64,000 nt of DNA from a bacterium (GCA_030684695.1 JAUXXX010000020.1:1-64000), one strand, 5' to 3'; shown: positions 54,152 through 63,806, counted from the first letter of the stretch. Made by a program: numbers and translations. Notes: generated by a model from the letters alone, not told the origin.

Positions 54152-54182
54152 GTTTTATATTACTAATGAAAGGAACACTAAA

Positions 54183-54644
54183 ATGGACTTAACTCAATTG
54201 CTTGCACAATACCCTCACGAAGAAAATCGTTTGATTGATCTCCTTTTGGATATTCAAAAGCAAAAAAACAATCATTTTATAAGCGAACAAGAAATTCAAA
54301 TGGTTGCTAAACACATTGGTGTCTCGGAGGCGAAAGTATGTAGTGTCATCTCGTTTTATACCTTACTTTCCTTTCATCCGCGTGGTCGATACGTCATCCA
54401 AATATGTCGTGATATTCCCTGTCATATCAACCATTCTGCTTCGATTGTAGGAACCCTTGAACAACTCCTTGGTATTCAAATGGGACAGACCACACAAAAT
54501 GGATTATTTTCACTGGAGTATTCGAGTTGTCTTGGCCATTGCGATGCCCCTCCTTCGATGAGAATCGATGGACGAACTTATGTTCATCTCACTCCAGATA
54601 AAGTAAAAGCGATCATTTCTGAATATCGCGGGAGGACTCCATAA
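54183..54644 (+). CDS. NuoE-like [2Fe-2S] subunit of electron-bifurcating hydrogenase (HydC/HndA)
   Basis: 153 residues from ATG at 54183; the longer upstream frame runs through the terminator and is rejected. An N-terminal helical region (QEIQMVAKHIGVSEAKVCSVISFYTLL) is followed by a thioredoxin-like [2Fe-2S] domain with cysteines in ICRDIPCHI and SSCLGHCDAPP. It passes electrons between the NuoF-like flavin subunit and HydA. The TAA stop overlaps the next ATG by one base. Confidence 0.92.
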   Translation: MDLTQLLAQYPHEENRLIDLLLDIQKQKNNHFISEQEIQMVAKHIGVSEAKVCSVISFYTLLSFHPRGRYVIQICRDIPCHINHSASIVGTLEQLLGIQMGQTTQNGLFSLEYSSCLGHCDAPPSMRIDGRTYVHLTPDKVKAIISEYRGRTP

Positions 54645-55897
54645 TGGAACGTAAATTAATCTCTGCTCGTTGTGGGGTCATCAATCCACTTTCCATCGAT
54701 GATTATATCAAAACTGGTGGCTATGTTGCTCTTCGTAAGGCATTACGTATGGAAAGAATTGAAATTCTTGAAGAAATTTCAGATTCAAAGTTGCGCGGTC
54801 GTGGGGGTGCAGGATTCCTTACTTCCACAAAAATGATGGGGCTTGCTAAAGAATCCGGTCCAATGAAATACATCGTATGTAATGCAGACGAAGGAGAACC
54901 TGGAAATTTTAAGGACCGATTCTTAATCGAAAATGATCCGCATCAAATCATTGAAGGTATGGCAATCATTGCTTTCGCAACACGGGCGAATCATGGTTAT
55001 ATCTATGTACGTGGAGAATACGACCATGCGATCGAAGTGCTCCAATGGACACTTCTTGAAGCTAGAAAGCATAAATTTCTTGGAAACAATATCATGGACT
55101 CTGACTTTTCGTTTGACATAGAATTACGATCCGGTGCAGGATCTTATGTTTGTGGAGAAGAGTTCGCACTGATTGAATCCATTGAAGGAAAACCTGGACG
55201 AACGCGTGTGAAACCCCCATTCCCAACTTCAATTGGATTGTTTGGAAAACCAACACTCATTCAAAATGTCGAAACACTAGTAAACATCCCTGCAATTCTC
55301 ACCATGGGAGGAAAAGCATATTCAAAAATAGGTATGCCCAATTGTACAGGAACGAAATTGATTAGTTTATCCGGTAATGTAAAAAATAAAGGAGTCTATG
55401 AGATTCCGTTTGGTATTTCGATTCGTAAAGTAATTTTTGAACTTGGTGGTGGGATAGAGAACAACAAAAAACTAAAGATGGTTCAACTAGGCGGTGCTTG
55501 TGGACCGTTTATTCCAGAATATATGTTAGATATGCTTATTGACTACGAACGTTTCGAAGAGTTTGAATCCAAAACCGGAGCTGGGGCCATCATTGTGGTA
55601 GATGATCGCTTCGATCTGTTCGATTTAATGTTACGTGTTGTACGCTTCTTTGAACATGAATCCTGTGGAAAATGCACTCCTTGTCGTGAAGGTCATGCCC
55701 AATTGGTCATCTTACTACAAAAGTTCATTGATAAGAAAGCCTCTATGAAAGACCTGATTTCCATCGAAAGTTTGGCTCGCGTAATGCACCAAACAGCGCT
55801 TTGTGGTTTGGGTCAATCATCACCAACCGCTATTATTTCAACACTCCGATATTTTCGCGATGAGTATATCGATCGCTGTGATATTTGGACAAACTGA
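54644..55897 (+). CDS. NuoF-like flavoprotein subunit of hydrogenase (HydB/HndC)
   Basis: 417 residues. NAD(H)- and FMN-binding subunit: LRGRGGAGFLTSTK, NADEGEPGNFKDR, RSGAGSYVCGEEFALIES, and a [4Fe-4S] motif ESCGKCTPCREGH with a downstream Cys in ALCGLGQSSP. The N-terminal thioredoxin-like and C-terminal ferredoxin domains of larger HydB/HndC proteins are missing, so the complex has fewer clusters. GGGAGG lies upstream. It is likely the site where NADH is oxidised, possibly with ferredoxin in a bifurcating reaction. Confidence 0.93.
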   Translation: MERKLISARCGVINPLSIDDYIKTGGYVALRKALRMERIEILEEISDSKLRGRGGAGFLTSTKMMGLAKESGPMKYIVCNADEGEPGNFKDRFLIENDPHQIIEGMAIIAFATRANHGYIYVRGEYDHAIEVLQWTLLEARKHKFLGNNIMDSDFSFDIELRSGAGSYVCGEEFALIESIEGKPGRTRVKPPFPTSIGLFGKPTLIQNVETLVNIPAILTMGGKAYSKIGMPNCTGTKLISLSGNVKNKGVYEIPFGISIRKVIFELGGGIENNKKLKMVQLGGACGPFIPEYMLDMLIDYERFEEFESKTGAGAIIVVDDRFDLFDLMLRVVRFFEHESCGKCTPCREGHAQLVILLQKFIDKKASMKDLISIESLARVMHQTALCGLGQSSPTAIISTLRYFRDEYIDRCDIWTN

Positions 55898-55906
55898 GGT
55901 GCTATG

Positions 55907-57628
55907 ATGATTCAACTTAAAATTAACAATATCGAGTTATCCGTTCCTGAAAAAACAACGATTCTAAACGCGGCACGAATGAATAATATAAACATCCCAA
56001 CCCTATGCTATTATCCGGATTTGGGACTTCAATCGGATTGTCGAATTTGTGTTGTGGAGATTGATGGTCAAAAAGGACTAGCAACCTCTTGCTCCACAAA
56101 GGTACGCGAAGGGATGGTTGTAAAAACGAACTCCCCACGTGTACTAAATGCTCGTAAAACCATAACCGAGTTGATTTTATCTAATCATGATGCAAATTGC
56201 ACCGCTTGTCCCAAAAACTTAAAATGTGAACTTCAATCCTTAGCAAACAAATTAGGGATTGACCAAAATCGTTTTGAACCAGTTCTTCGGGTTAAGCCAA
56301 TAGATACTTCAAACCCTTCCTTGATTCGAAATCCCAATCGGTGTATAAAATGTGGACGATGCATCGATGTATGTAAAAATGTTCAAGGAATGAATGTTCT
56401 CGAACTAATGGGTCGTGGTCATGATGCAGAAATAACCCCTGCGTACGGTCGTTTTTTATCGGATGAAAGTTGTACGTATTGCGGACAATGTGCTTCCGTT
56501 TGTCCTGTAGGTGCAATTATCGAAAATGATGAAACCGATCGTGTTTGGAAACAGCTACATGATAAAGATAAAACAACCATTGTTCAAGTAGCTCCAGCCG
56601 TACGTGTTTCTTTAGGGGAAGCTCTTGGGTTACCAATTGGAAGTATTGTTACTGGAAAACTGGTAACGGCCTTAAAACTACTTGGGTTTCACTATGTCTT
56701 TGATACCGATTTTACTGCAGACTTAACCATCATCGAAGAAGGACACGAGTTGCTTCATCGAGTTACCAACAACGGGGTTTTACCGATGATTACTTCTTGT
56801 TGTCCTGGTTGGATTAACTACGCAGAACAAAGATATCCTTCCATCTTATCGCATATATCCACTTGTAAATCGCCCCAACAGATGTTTGGTGCACTTGCAA
56901 AAACATATTTTACAAAAATCATTCAAAAGGAACCAAAAGATGTTATTGTAGTCTCTATTATGCCTTGCACTGCTAAAAAATATGAGGCCAAGCGTGACGA
57001 AATGAAATCAGATGGCATCCATCAAGACGTTGATATTGTATTGACAACACGTGAACTGAGTAAAATGTTGGATCAAATGGGAGTTGATTTTGCCAAACTC
57101 GACGAAACTCCATTTGATAATCCGTTTGGAATCACCACTGGTGCGGCCGCCATCTTTGGCGCAACAGGTGGTGTTATGGAAGCTGCGCTTCGTACCGTCT
57201 ATGAAGTTGTCAATCATCAACCACTTGAATCAATCGAATTAACTGAGGTTCGTGGATTAGATGGAATAAAAGAAACTTCCGTTGAATTAGGTGGAAACGT
57301 ATATCGCTTCGCCGTTGCACATAGCTTATCGAATGCAAAAACTCTCGTTGATCAAGTGTCAAACGGTACTTCCCCATATACCTTTATCGAAATAATGTGC
57401 TGCCCAGGAGGTTGCATTGGTGGTGGTGGTCAACCATACGGAACGATACAAAAAACCAGAAGAGATCGAATCGAGGCAACCTACCTTCTCGATCAATCTA
57501 TGCCCCTTCGAAAATCTCATGAGTCCCCAGCAGTAAAAGAAATATACCGTGCTTTCTTGGGTGAACCGCTTGGAGAATTATCTCATAAACTATTGCATAC
57601 CCATTACCATAGCAGACAACATACGTAG
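55907..57628 (+). CDS. hydA: [FeFe] hydrogenase catalytic subunit HydA
   Basis: 573 residues from ATG at 55907 (GAGGTG five bases upstream; an ATG one codon earlier is also possible). Reduces protons to H2. The N-terminal [2Fe-2S] domain (CYYPDLGLQSDCRICVVE, Cys further on) is followed by a His/Cys cluster (HDANCTACPKNLKC), two [4Fe-4S] motifs (CIKCGRCIDVCKN and CTYCGQCASVCPV) and the H-cluster domain. The latter has TSCCPGWINY, MPCTAKKYE and MCCPGGCIGGGGQPYG. All cluster-binding cysteines expected are visible. Maturases HydE/F/G are not in the window. It ends the hydrogenase operon. Confidence 0.97.
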   Translation: MIQLKINNIELSVPEKTTILNAARMNNINIPTLCYYPDLGLQSDCRICVVEIDGQKGLATSCSTKVREGMVVKTNSPRVLNARKTITELILSNHDANCTACPKNLKCELQSLANKLGIDQNRFEPVLRVKPIDTSNPSLIRNPNRCIKCGRCIDVCKNVQGMNVLELMGRGHDAEITPAYGRFLSDESCTYCGQCASVCPVGAIIENDETDRVWKQLHDKDKTTIVQVAPAVRVSLGEALGLPIGSIVTGKLVTALKLLGFHYVFDTDFTADLTIIEEGHELLHRVTNNGVLPMITSCCPGWINYAEQRYPSILSHISTCKSPQQMFGALAKTYFTKIIQKEPKDVIVVSIMPCTAKKYEAKRDEMKSDGIHQDVDIVLTTRELSKMLDQMGVDFAKLDETPFDNPFGITTGAAAIFGATGGVMEAALRTVYEVVNHQPLESIELTEVRGLDGIKETSVELGGNVYRFAVAHSLSNAKTLVDQVSNGTSPYTFIEIMCCPGGCIGGGGQPYGTIQKTRRDRIEATYLLDQSMPLRKSHESPAVKEIYRAFLGEPLGELSHKLLHTHYHSRQHT

Positions 57629-57673
57629 ATAGAACAATTGATAAACTCCTTTGACTAACCAAAATGAATAAGA

Positions 57674-57721
57674 AAGACCACTAACTTTGTCCGTTTGACA
57701 TCTAGTGGTCTTATTTTGTTA
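57674..57721 (-). terminator. Hairpin between hydA and the convergent amidohydrolase gene
   Basis: Perfect 10-bp stem AAGACCACTA (57674-57683) / TAGTGGTCTT (57703-57712) with a 19-base loop. On the plus strand ATTTTGTT follows; it may serve both genes. Confidence 0.7.
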
Positions 57722-57725
57722 TTTA

Positions 57726-59321
57726 CTATATTTGAATCATTCTACCTATTTGAGCTGCTATAGGATGGATTACTTCGTTGTTATTCACAATGATTTTCCC
57801 ATTGTTTATGACATATTCAATTCCTTGAGGGGATACATCCTTGCCTTCTTCAAACGATAATTTGTTTAGATCAAATATGACAACATCGGCATATTGACCA
57901 ACTTCAAGGCTTCCTCTTTCTTTGATTTGGAAACGCGCAGCACTCAACCCTGTCATTTTATAGATGGCTGCTTCAAGTGATGTTTGGTGATCTCTTGCCA
58001 AAGTCATAAATTTAGGAAACGCATAATAACAAGCAAAGTTTTGAACACCTGATTCTTGTTCAATCCAGGCATCAGACATATAAATACTTTGTGGATGAAG
58101 TCGTAGTTTTTCAATGATGTCTTTGTTTTGATATTGGTACATCAATACATTAATTTTCCCATTGGTTTTTTCAATGAGTTCTAGGTAAGTTTGAAAAGCA
58201 CTTTTCTTCCATTTTTTTGCAATTTCAGTAACTCGCAAGCCTTCTAGTTCTTTTAGCTTACCAAAAGTATTAGAAACCAACATATCTTTGAATCCAAACC
58301 CAAGAGCTTTCGTCGCCACAAAAATCTCAAGCCATAACCGAACTTTTGTAATCAATGTCTTTCTTTTTTCTTTGGGCATTCCAAGATACCATGCCGGCAA
58401 CACAACAGTGATCACTGAAGCCCCAAATTCCATAGGATACATATCAAACCCTATTTCGAATCCTTCCTTTTTTGCTTCCTCAAGGAGTTGAAGCGATTCT
58501 TCCACGGTACTCCATGATTGTTTTCCTACAAAAATTAAATGGGAGTATTGTGTTCGAACACAAGTCTTTCTCATAATTGATAATACTTCATCCATTGCTC
58601 GAAGATTATGAGCCCTTCCACCAATCGGTGGTTGATACGAAGTAGATACTTTCGAACAAGCTCTAGCGTGGAACGTTACAATCTTGTTGTGTTTTTTGAC
58701 AAGTTTACAAATTTCTTCTAATTCCTCGATGGGTGCGTATTGTCCTGGTTCATACATAAGACCAAAACTTACTCCGGCTGCGCCCTCCAAAAGTGCTTGT
58801 TCGATGGAAGAAAGCATTTGAGTCATTTGTTCGTCTGTTAATGGGGATGGACTTTTTCCATTCACACCAATTCGTGCAGTCCCGTGCCCGACTAAACTTA
58901 CAAGATTGACAGGCATGTGTTGATGAACCAACGAAGACCACTGTTTAAATGAGTGATAATCCCGACCATCGTTGGTAAACAACCCTCCACCTACTAAATG
59001 AGAATAATCAGAACCTTCAAGATATCCAGCAGCTGAAAAACCGCAGTTTCCGGCGATCATCGTGGTTACTCCTTGTTTAATAAATGGCTCGAAAAATAAC
59101 ATATTATTATCTTTTCCAGCGAAGAAATCATTATGTGTGTGTGCATCAATAAATCCTGGAGTGACCATCTTATTTGTACAGTCAATCATCTCTTCATCAG
59201 GCAAATCCACGCCGTCCTCCAATGAGAAAATTTTGACGATACGTTCACCTTGAATCAAAATGTTTCCTTGATAAGCTGGATTGTTTAATCCATCAATGAT
59301 GGTTGCGTTTTTTAATAACAT
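57726..59321 (-). CDS. N-acyl-D-amino-acid deacylase family amidohydrolase
   Basis: 532 residues from ATG at 59321, AGAGGA upstream. Amidohydrolase fold with metal motif GFIDAHTHNDFF, GNCGFSAAGY, LVGHGTARIGV, GVSFGLMYEPG, TFHARACS, and late SDAWIEQESG and SAARFQIKERGSLEVGQYADVVIFD. This matches D-aminoacylase/dihydroorotase-like members; the substrate may be an N-acyl-D-amino acid or a related amide. It starts two bases after the flavoprotein gene. Whether the two act together is unknown. Confidence 0.88.
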   Translation of the reverse strand: MLLKNATIIDGLNNPAYQGNILIQGERIVKIFSLEDGVDLPDEEMIDCTNKMVTPGFIDAHTHNDFFAGKDNNMLFFEPFIKQGVTTMIAGNCGFSAAGYLEGSDYSHLVGGGLFTNDGRDYHSFKQWSSLVHQHMPVNLVSLVGHGTARIGVNGKSPSPLTDEQMTQMLSSIEQALLEGAAGVSFGLMYEPGQYAPIEELEEICKLVKKHNKIVTFHARACSKVSTSYQPPIGGRAHNLRAMDEVLSIMRKTCVRTQYSHLIFVGKQSWSTVEESLQLLEEAKKEGFEIGFDMYPMEFGASVITVVLPAWYLGMPKEKRKTLITKVRLWLEIFVATKALGFGFKDMLVSNTFGKLKELEGLRVTEIAKKWKKSAFQTYLELIEKTNGKINVLMYQYQNKDIIEKLRLHPQSIYMSDAWIEQESGVQNFACYYAFPKFMTLARDHQTSLEAAIYKMTGLSAARFQIKERGSLEVGQYADVVIFDLNKLSFEEGKDVSPQGIEYVINNGKIIVNNNEVIHPIAAQIGRMIQI

Positions 59322-59323
59322 TG

Positions 59324-60739
59324 TTATCCTCTTTTCGCGATGTCTCTGGCAATCCAAATACCATTTGCGCTTGCCTGTGCAAGCCCTCTGGTGATTCCAG
59401 CTCCATCTCCTCCAAAATATAACCCTCGAATCATGCTTTCAAACGAATCATTTACCTCTGGTCTTGCGGAATAAAACTTCGCTTCTACCCCATAAAACAA
59501 GGTATGTTCACTTGCAATCCCTGGAGTTACATGATCCAGCGCTTCAATCATTTCCATAATGGCTTTCATCGATTTGTAAGGCAAGACCAATCCTAAATCA
59601 CCAGGTACTGCTTCTTTTAATGTAGGAATGACAAACCCTTCCTTGATTCGTTTATCGGTAGATCTTCTTCCTCGTTTTAAATCACCATACCGTTGAATAA
59701 TAATAGAACCATTGGATAACATATTAGCTAAACGGGATACCCCATGAGCGAACTCATTTGGTTGGTTAAATGGTTCTGTAAAACTATGACTCACCAATAA
59801 GGCAAAATTCGTGTTCTTACTTCCAAGTAGACTATCCGTATATGCGTGACCATTTGCGAGGACAGTTCCACTATGATTTTCAATAACCACATGTCCCGAT
59901 GGGTTGGAACAAAATGTTCGAACTTTTAATCCTCCACTTGTTTGATATATAAATTTACCTTCGTATAAGTGTTTGTTAATTTCTGCCATGATTTCATTGT
60001 TGGTTTCTACACGCACTCCAATATCAACATGATTAGAATGCATGCCTATTCCCAATCGGTTACAAAGTCCAGACAACCATTTTGATCCGTCTCTTCCTGG
60101 TGTAATGATCACATATCTCGTTTTAATCATTTCTTTGTTTGCTAAAAGAACTGCCTCTACTTGATTTTGATTGACAATCACATCTTGAACTTCAGTTTTA
60201 TAGACCATATCAATTTTAGTACGTAAATATTCATAGAGATTTCGTAATATCTCTAAATTGATTTCCGTTCCAAGATGACGGACCTTTCCACGTAATAGTT
60301 TTAACCCTACAGCAAGACCTCTACGCTCGATTTCTCGTACCTTCTCGGTAGTAGGGTCGGTTATCTCTAAAGGTGCTCCAAACCCTAAATTGATTTGGTC
60401 AACATATCCAATTAATTCCTCTATTCGATCATCATCCATATATTCAGACATCCATCCACCGTATTCACTCGTAATGTTAAATTTTCCATCTGAATACGCT
60501 CCAGCTCCACCAAAACCATTCGTGATGGAACAATTCGGTAAACACCCGATTTCACCATTGTTACGAACCGGGCATTTTTTTAGTTTCTTTTCTAAAATCG
60601 GACAGTTTCGATGATAAATATCGTTTCCTTTATCAATCAAAAGTACCGATAATCCCGGGTTTTTTACGGTTAATTCATACGCTGCCATGGACCCAGATGG
60701 GCCACCACCAACAATTACTACGTCGTATTCTTTTTTCAT
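59324..60739 (-). CDS. FAD-dependent oxidoreductase of COG2509 type
   Basis: 471 residues. FAD-binding start VVIVGGGPSGSMAAYEL, then CPILEKKLKKCPVRNNGEIGCLPNCSI with four Cys, GFGGAGAYSDGKFN, ITPGRDGSKWL, a substrate domain, and the C-terminal GLYFGGDGAGITRGLAQASANGI closing the FAD fold. COG2509-type dehydrogenases are widespread and uncharacterised. The early cysteine cluster could be structural or redox-active. It is upstream of and probably co-transcribed with the amidohydrolase gene. Confidence 0.87.
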   Translation of the reverse strand: MKKEYDVVIVGGGPSGSMAAYELTVKNPGLSVLLIDKGNDIYHRNCPILEKKLKKCPVRNNGEIGCLPNCSITNGFGGAGAYSDGKFNITSEYGGWMSEYMDDDRIEELIGYVDQINLGFGAPLEITDPTTEKVREIERRGLAVGLKLLRGKVRHLGTEINLEILRNLYEYLRTKIDMVYKTEVQDVIVNQNQVEAVLLANKEMIKTRYVIITPGRDGSKWLSGLCNRLGIGMHSNHVDIGVRVETNNEIMAEINKHLYEGKFIYQTSGGLKVRTFCSNPSGHVVIENHSGTVLANGHAYTDSLLGSKNTNFALLVSHSFTEPFNQPNEFAHGVSRLANMLSNGSIIIQRYGDLKRGRRSTDKRIKEGFVIPTLKEAVPGDLGLVLPYKSMKAIMEMIEALDHVTPGIASEHTLFYGVEAKFYSARPEVNDSFESMIRGLYFGGDGAGITRGLAQASANGIWIARDIAKRG

Positions 60740-60800
60740 AAAAATCGACTCCCCTCGTAAAACATAGAAATAATATCATTTTACTATGCTCTTTGCAATA

Positions 60801-60830
60801 ATCAAATTAAAAATGGAGCCGAAGCTCCAT
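60801..60830 (-). terminator. Intrinsic terminator after dnaN
   Basis: Minus strand ATGGAGC-TTCG-GCTCCAT (UUCG tetraloop) followed by TTTTTAATTTG. Confidence 0.9.
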
Positions 60831-60846
60831 CAAATGTTTATATTAT

Positions 60847-61971
60847 TTATTCCGTTCGAACAGGTAGAATTAATTGAACCAATCCTGGATCCAATTCTCC
60901 TTCAATAACGAATGGACGAATCTCTCCAGTGAATTTGACATATACTTGTTCTGAATTAAATGTTTTTAATGCTTCCATGAAAAATTTAGCAGAGAAGGCA
61001 ATTTTGATGGAAGATCCAAGGACTTTATCGAGAGGAAATACTTCTTCATTCACTTTACCAATTTCTGGAGAATTAGAAGTAATTTCGACTACATTATCAG
61101 CACGTAAATTTAATTTAACAATACTTGCGCTTCCTTCTCTAGCAGATAACAAGGAGGCACGATCAATAGCAACGAATAAATCATTTTTATTAAATTTAAT
61201 CACAATTGGAAATTCTACTGGAATCAAACGACTTGTTTCTGGGAAGTTTCCATCAAGCAATCGTGATTGGAATAACACATTTCCATATTCAAATAAAATC
61301 GATTTATGATCCAAATGAATTAAGATTTCATCTAAGTTTAATTCCAACACTTTGGATAACTCATCCAAACTTCTTGCAGGAATTACCACATTCATTTTTT
61401 CGAAGTTTGCTGGTAAATCAATATGTTTTTGGGATAAACGGAAAGAGTCGGTCGCAATCGCTGTTAATTTACCACCATCCACACGAATGTTCACACCGGT
61501 TAATATCGGACGGTTTTCAATCGCAGATGCAGCGAATGTAGTTTGACGAATCACAGATTTCATGACCTTGGCATCAATCTTAATTGGATTGTCATTTGTA
61601 ATAAATTGAATGTCTGGATAATCTTCGACATTAATCATATTTAGGGTTACATCAGAATTTCCAGCTTGAATCCGTAGTGTGTTATTATCAACTACTGAAA
61701 ACGCTACTTCCGTTCCATTCATTTTCCGCATGATTTCTACAAAGTATTTTCCAGGAACTAAAATTTGTCCGACATTTTCTACTTTTAAACTTTCGTCTTT
61801 TATAGAAATCTTAATGGAGATGTCTGAATTACTAGTAATCAATACCAGTTCATGTGGATAGACCTCAAGTTTAATTCCTTGAAGATATGGAGCGGGTGTT
61901 TTAGTGGAGAGGGCTTTTTGGGAGATTAATAGGTGATTAAGAATAACATCTTTTGCAATCGTAAAATTCAT
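60847..61971 (-). CDS. dnaN: DNA polymerase III beta sliding clamp
   Basis: 374 residues, three repeated clamp domains: MNFTIAKDVILNHLLISQKAL; then VIRQTTFAASAIENRPILTGVNI; then domain III with IDRASLLSAREGSASIVKLNL. The C-terminus ends LVQLILPVRTE, the usual peptide-binding edge. CAGGAGG lies seven bases before the ATG. It follows dnaA on the same strand, the conserved origin order. Confidence 0.97.
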   Translation of the reverse strand: MNFTIAKDVILNHLLISQKALSTKTPAPYLQGIKLEVYPHELVLITSNSDISIKISIKDESLKVENVGQILVPGKYFVEIMRKMNGTEVAFSVVDNNTLRIQAGNSDVTLNMINVEDYPDIQFITNDNPIKIDAKVMKSVIRQTTFAASAIENRPILTGVNIRVDGGKLTAIATDSFRLSQKHIDLPANFEKMNVVIPARSLDELSKVLELNLDEILIHLDHKSILFEYGNVLFQSRLLDGNFPETSRLIPVEFPIVIKFNKNDLFVAIDRASLLSAREGSASIVKLNLRADNVVEITSNSPEIGKVNEEVFPLDKVLGSSIKIAFSAKFFMEALKTFNSEQVYVKFTGEIRPFVIEGELDPGLVQLILPVRTE

Positions 61972-62036
61972 AGTTTACCTCCTGGGCACTTCTTTATTTA
62001 TTATCTTTAGCTTTTAATGATGATTGTTGTTACGTC

Positions 62037-62081
62037 TGTGGAAACTGTGGAAAACAACATAATTTAGATGCTTATATTATA
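62037..62081 (-). promoter_or_regulatory. dnaA-dnaN intergenic: tandem DnaA-box-like repeats and dnaN promoter
   Basis: TGTGGAAAC (62037-62045) abuts TGTGGAAAA (62046-62054), two DnaA-box-like 9-mers on the plus strand. TATAAT (62076-62081, minus) with a TGG extension is a likely dnaN promoter. This could be the second half of a bipartite origin. Confidence 0.55.
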
Positions 62082-62131
62082 CCATATATGGCCGTTAAAG
62101 TACATTATTTAGAAAAATGTTTTCCCCAAAA

Positions 62132-63508
62132 CTACGCCTTTTTTCCACATTTTAATAAGAGCTTATCAACGTCGTCTTTTTTTGATTGATCGATTTGAAT
62201 ATCGTTGGTGATTTGCTCGATAGAGTAGATTACAGTGGAATGATCGCGGTTATTAAACAACTGACCGATTTTTTTATAGGTGAGATCATACAATTCTTTT
62301 AAAATGTACATCGAAATTTGTCGAGGATAGACATATTGCTTGTTTCTTTTTGTTGATAATAAATCACTGGTTGTAATTCGATAGTACGAACTGACAACAT
62401 CAAGTACCGTATTATAATTTCCATTATTGACGCTTTTATTCGAAATATCTTTTGAGTTAAGCAAGTTCTTTAAAGCCTCTTCCGCATTTTGAACGGTGAA
62501 CTTATAATCAAATGCCGTGCAATAAAACAAAACTCGTTTTAACGCTCCTTCTAACTCACGAACGTTGTTATCAAAGATACTTGCAATAAACTCAAGTACT
62601 TCTTCTGGAATCAAGTCTGGATTTTGGGTTTCAACTTGAAGTTTCTTCTTTAAAATTAAGATTCGATGATCCAAACTAGGACGATTAATATCAACAGTAA
62701 GTCCCCATTCAAAACGAGAAGTGAGTCGCGACATGATATCAAAAAGTTCAGGTGCAGGACGGTCAGAAGTAATGACGATTTGCTTATTTGCTTCTTTTAA
62801 ACGTTCAAATATTTTGAAAAATTCTAGTTGAGATTGAGTTTTACCCGCTAAGAATTGAATATCATCTACGAGTAAAATATCAATGTTTTCGTATTTTTTT
62901 GAAAATTCTTCAAATGTTTTCTTGACTGCAGCACGACCATAATCTTCGATAAATTGGTCTGTCTTTACATACAAGACCTTTCGTTTAATGTCGTTTTCTA
63001 AAATATAGTTACCCACACATTGCATTAAGTGGGTTTTTCCAAGGCCAACATCACCAAAAATGTATAAAGGATTGGCAAATTCTCCGGGTTGATCAGCGAC
63101 TTTGATGGCAGAAGTATATGCCAATCGGTTGGAAGCGCCCACAACAAAGTTATCAAAGGTATAGGAGTTGTTCAATCCTGTTTTAAAGCGTTCCTCTAAT
63201 TTTGGTTCCGGAGTATTGATTTGGTACTCTTTTGTTTTTGAAATTTCTTCCGCTGCTTGATCTTTGGTAATGATTTTAAAGACATGCTTTTCTTTTAAGT
63301 GCTCGCTTAACATTCCATTGAGGCGATTTAACCAGAAATTATCAATCTTGCTTTTAATAAACGGATTCGGAGCGATTAAATATATGTTATTGTTTACAAC
63401 CTTAAAAACGTTTGAAATACTGACAAACGTTTCTTTAAAATCTTCTTCAGCAATGGATTGTTCCAATTGAGTTTTTATGTTGTTCCAGATGTTTTGAAAT
63501 GTTTCCAT
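62132..63508 (-). CDS. dnaA: Chromosomal replication initiator protein DnaA
   Basis: 458 residues. Domain I ~1-85, short domain II, AAA+ domain III with Walker A GDVGLGKTHL, Walker B ILLVDDIQFLAGK, sensor ITSDRPAPELFDI and SRFEWG, and domain IV with the DNA-binding signature YPRQISMYILKELYDLTYKKIGQLFNNRDHSTVIYS. GAGGG precedes the ATG. It lies beside the DnaA-box cluster it should bind and may autoregulate from it. Confidence 0.98.
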   Translation of the reverse strand: METFQNIWNNIKTQLEQSIAEEDFKETFVSISNVFKVVNNNIYLIAPNPFIKSKIDNFWLNRLNGMLSEHLKEKHVFKIITKDQAAEEISKTKEYQINTPEPKLEERFKTGLNNSYTFDNFVVGASNRLAYTSAIKVADQPGEFANPLYIFGDVGLGKTHLMQCVGNYILENDIKRKVLYVKTDQFIEDYGRAAVKKTFEEFSKKYENIDILLVDDIQFLAGKTQSQLEFFKIFERLKEANKQIVITSDRPAPELFDIMSRLTSRFEWGLTVDINRPSLDHRILILKKKLQVETQNPDLIPEEVLEFIASIFDNNVRELEGALKRVLFYCTAFDYKFTVQNAEEALKNLLNSKDISNKSVNNGNYNTVLDVVSSYYRITTSDLLSTKRNKQYVYPRQISMYILKELYDLTYKKIGQLFNNRDHSTVIYSIEQITNDIQIDQSKKDDVDKLLLKCGKKA

Positions 63509-63568
63509 ATGTGTCCCTCATATCCTTACTAAGAATATACCACATTTTCAAGCACTTGAATCAAATAG

Positions 63569-63734
63569 TTTTCCACAAAAAATGTGGATAAACTTCTCTC
63601 GAAATTCTTTCTTCCACAATGAAATGTGGATAACTAAGCGCTACATATAGCAAAAATCGGCACTTTTCCACATATCTACAAAGTCATCTATCCACAAAAT
63701 TGTGGAAATGGGGATAACACGTCATCCATCCACA
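63569..63734. other. oriC DnaA-box cluster
   Basis: Perfect boxes TGTGGATAA at 63583-63591 and 63625-63633; one-mismatch CTATCCACA at 63688-63696; weaker TTTTCCACA (63569, 63664) and CCATCCACA (63726). The 443-base gap between dnaA and rpmH holds these, an alternating tract and the rpmH promoter. Origin position agrees with the divergent gene orientation. Confidence 0.9.
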
Positions 63735-63806
63735 TTTCTATTAGGCAAGAAAGGAGAAACAATTATTTGTAGTAAAACAATCCTTTACGAAGAGATATTT
63801 CCTTAA

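Noticed and set aside
54006..54182. N-terminal extension of the NuoE-like protein
   Set aside because: The frame runs through the leader hairpins and terminator, has no ribosome site at its first ATG-like codon and no family match.
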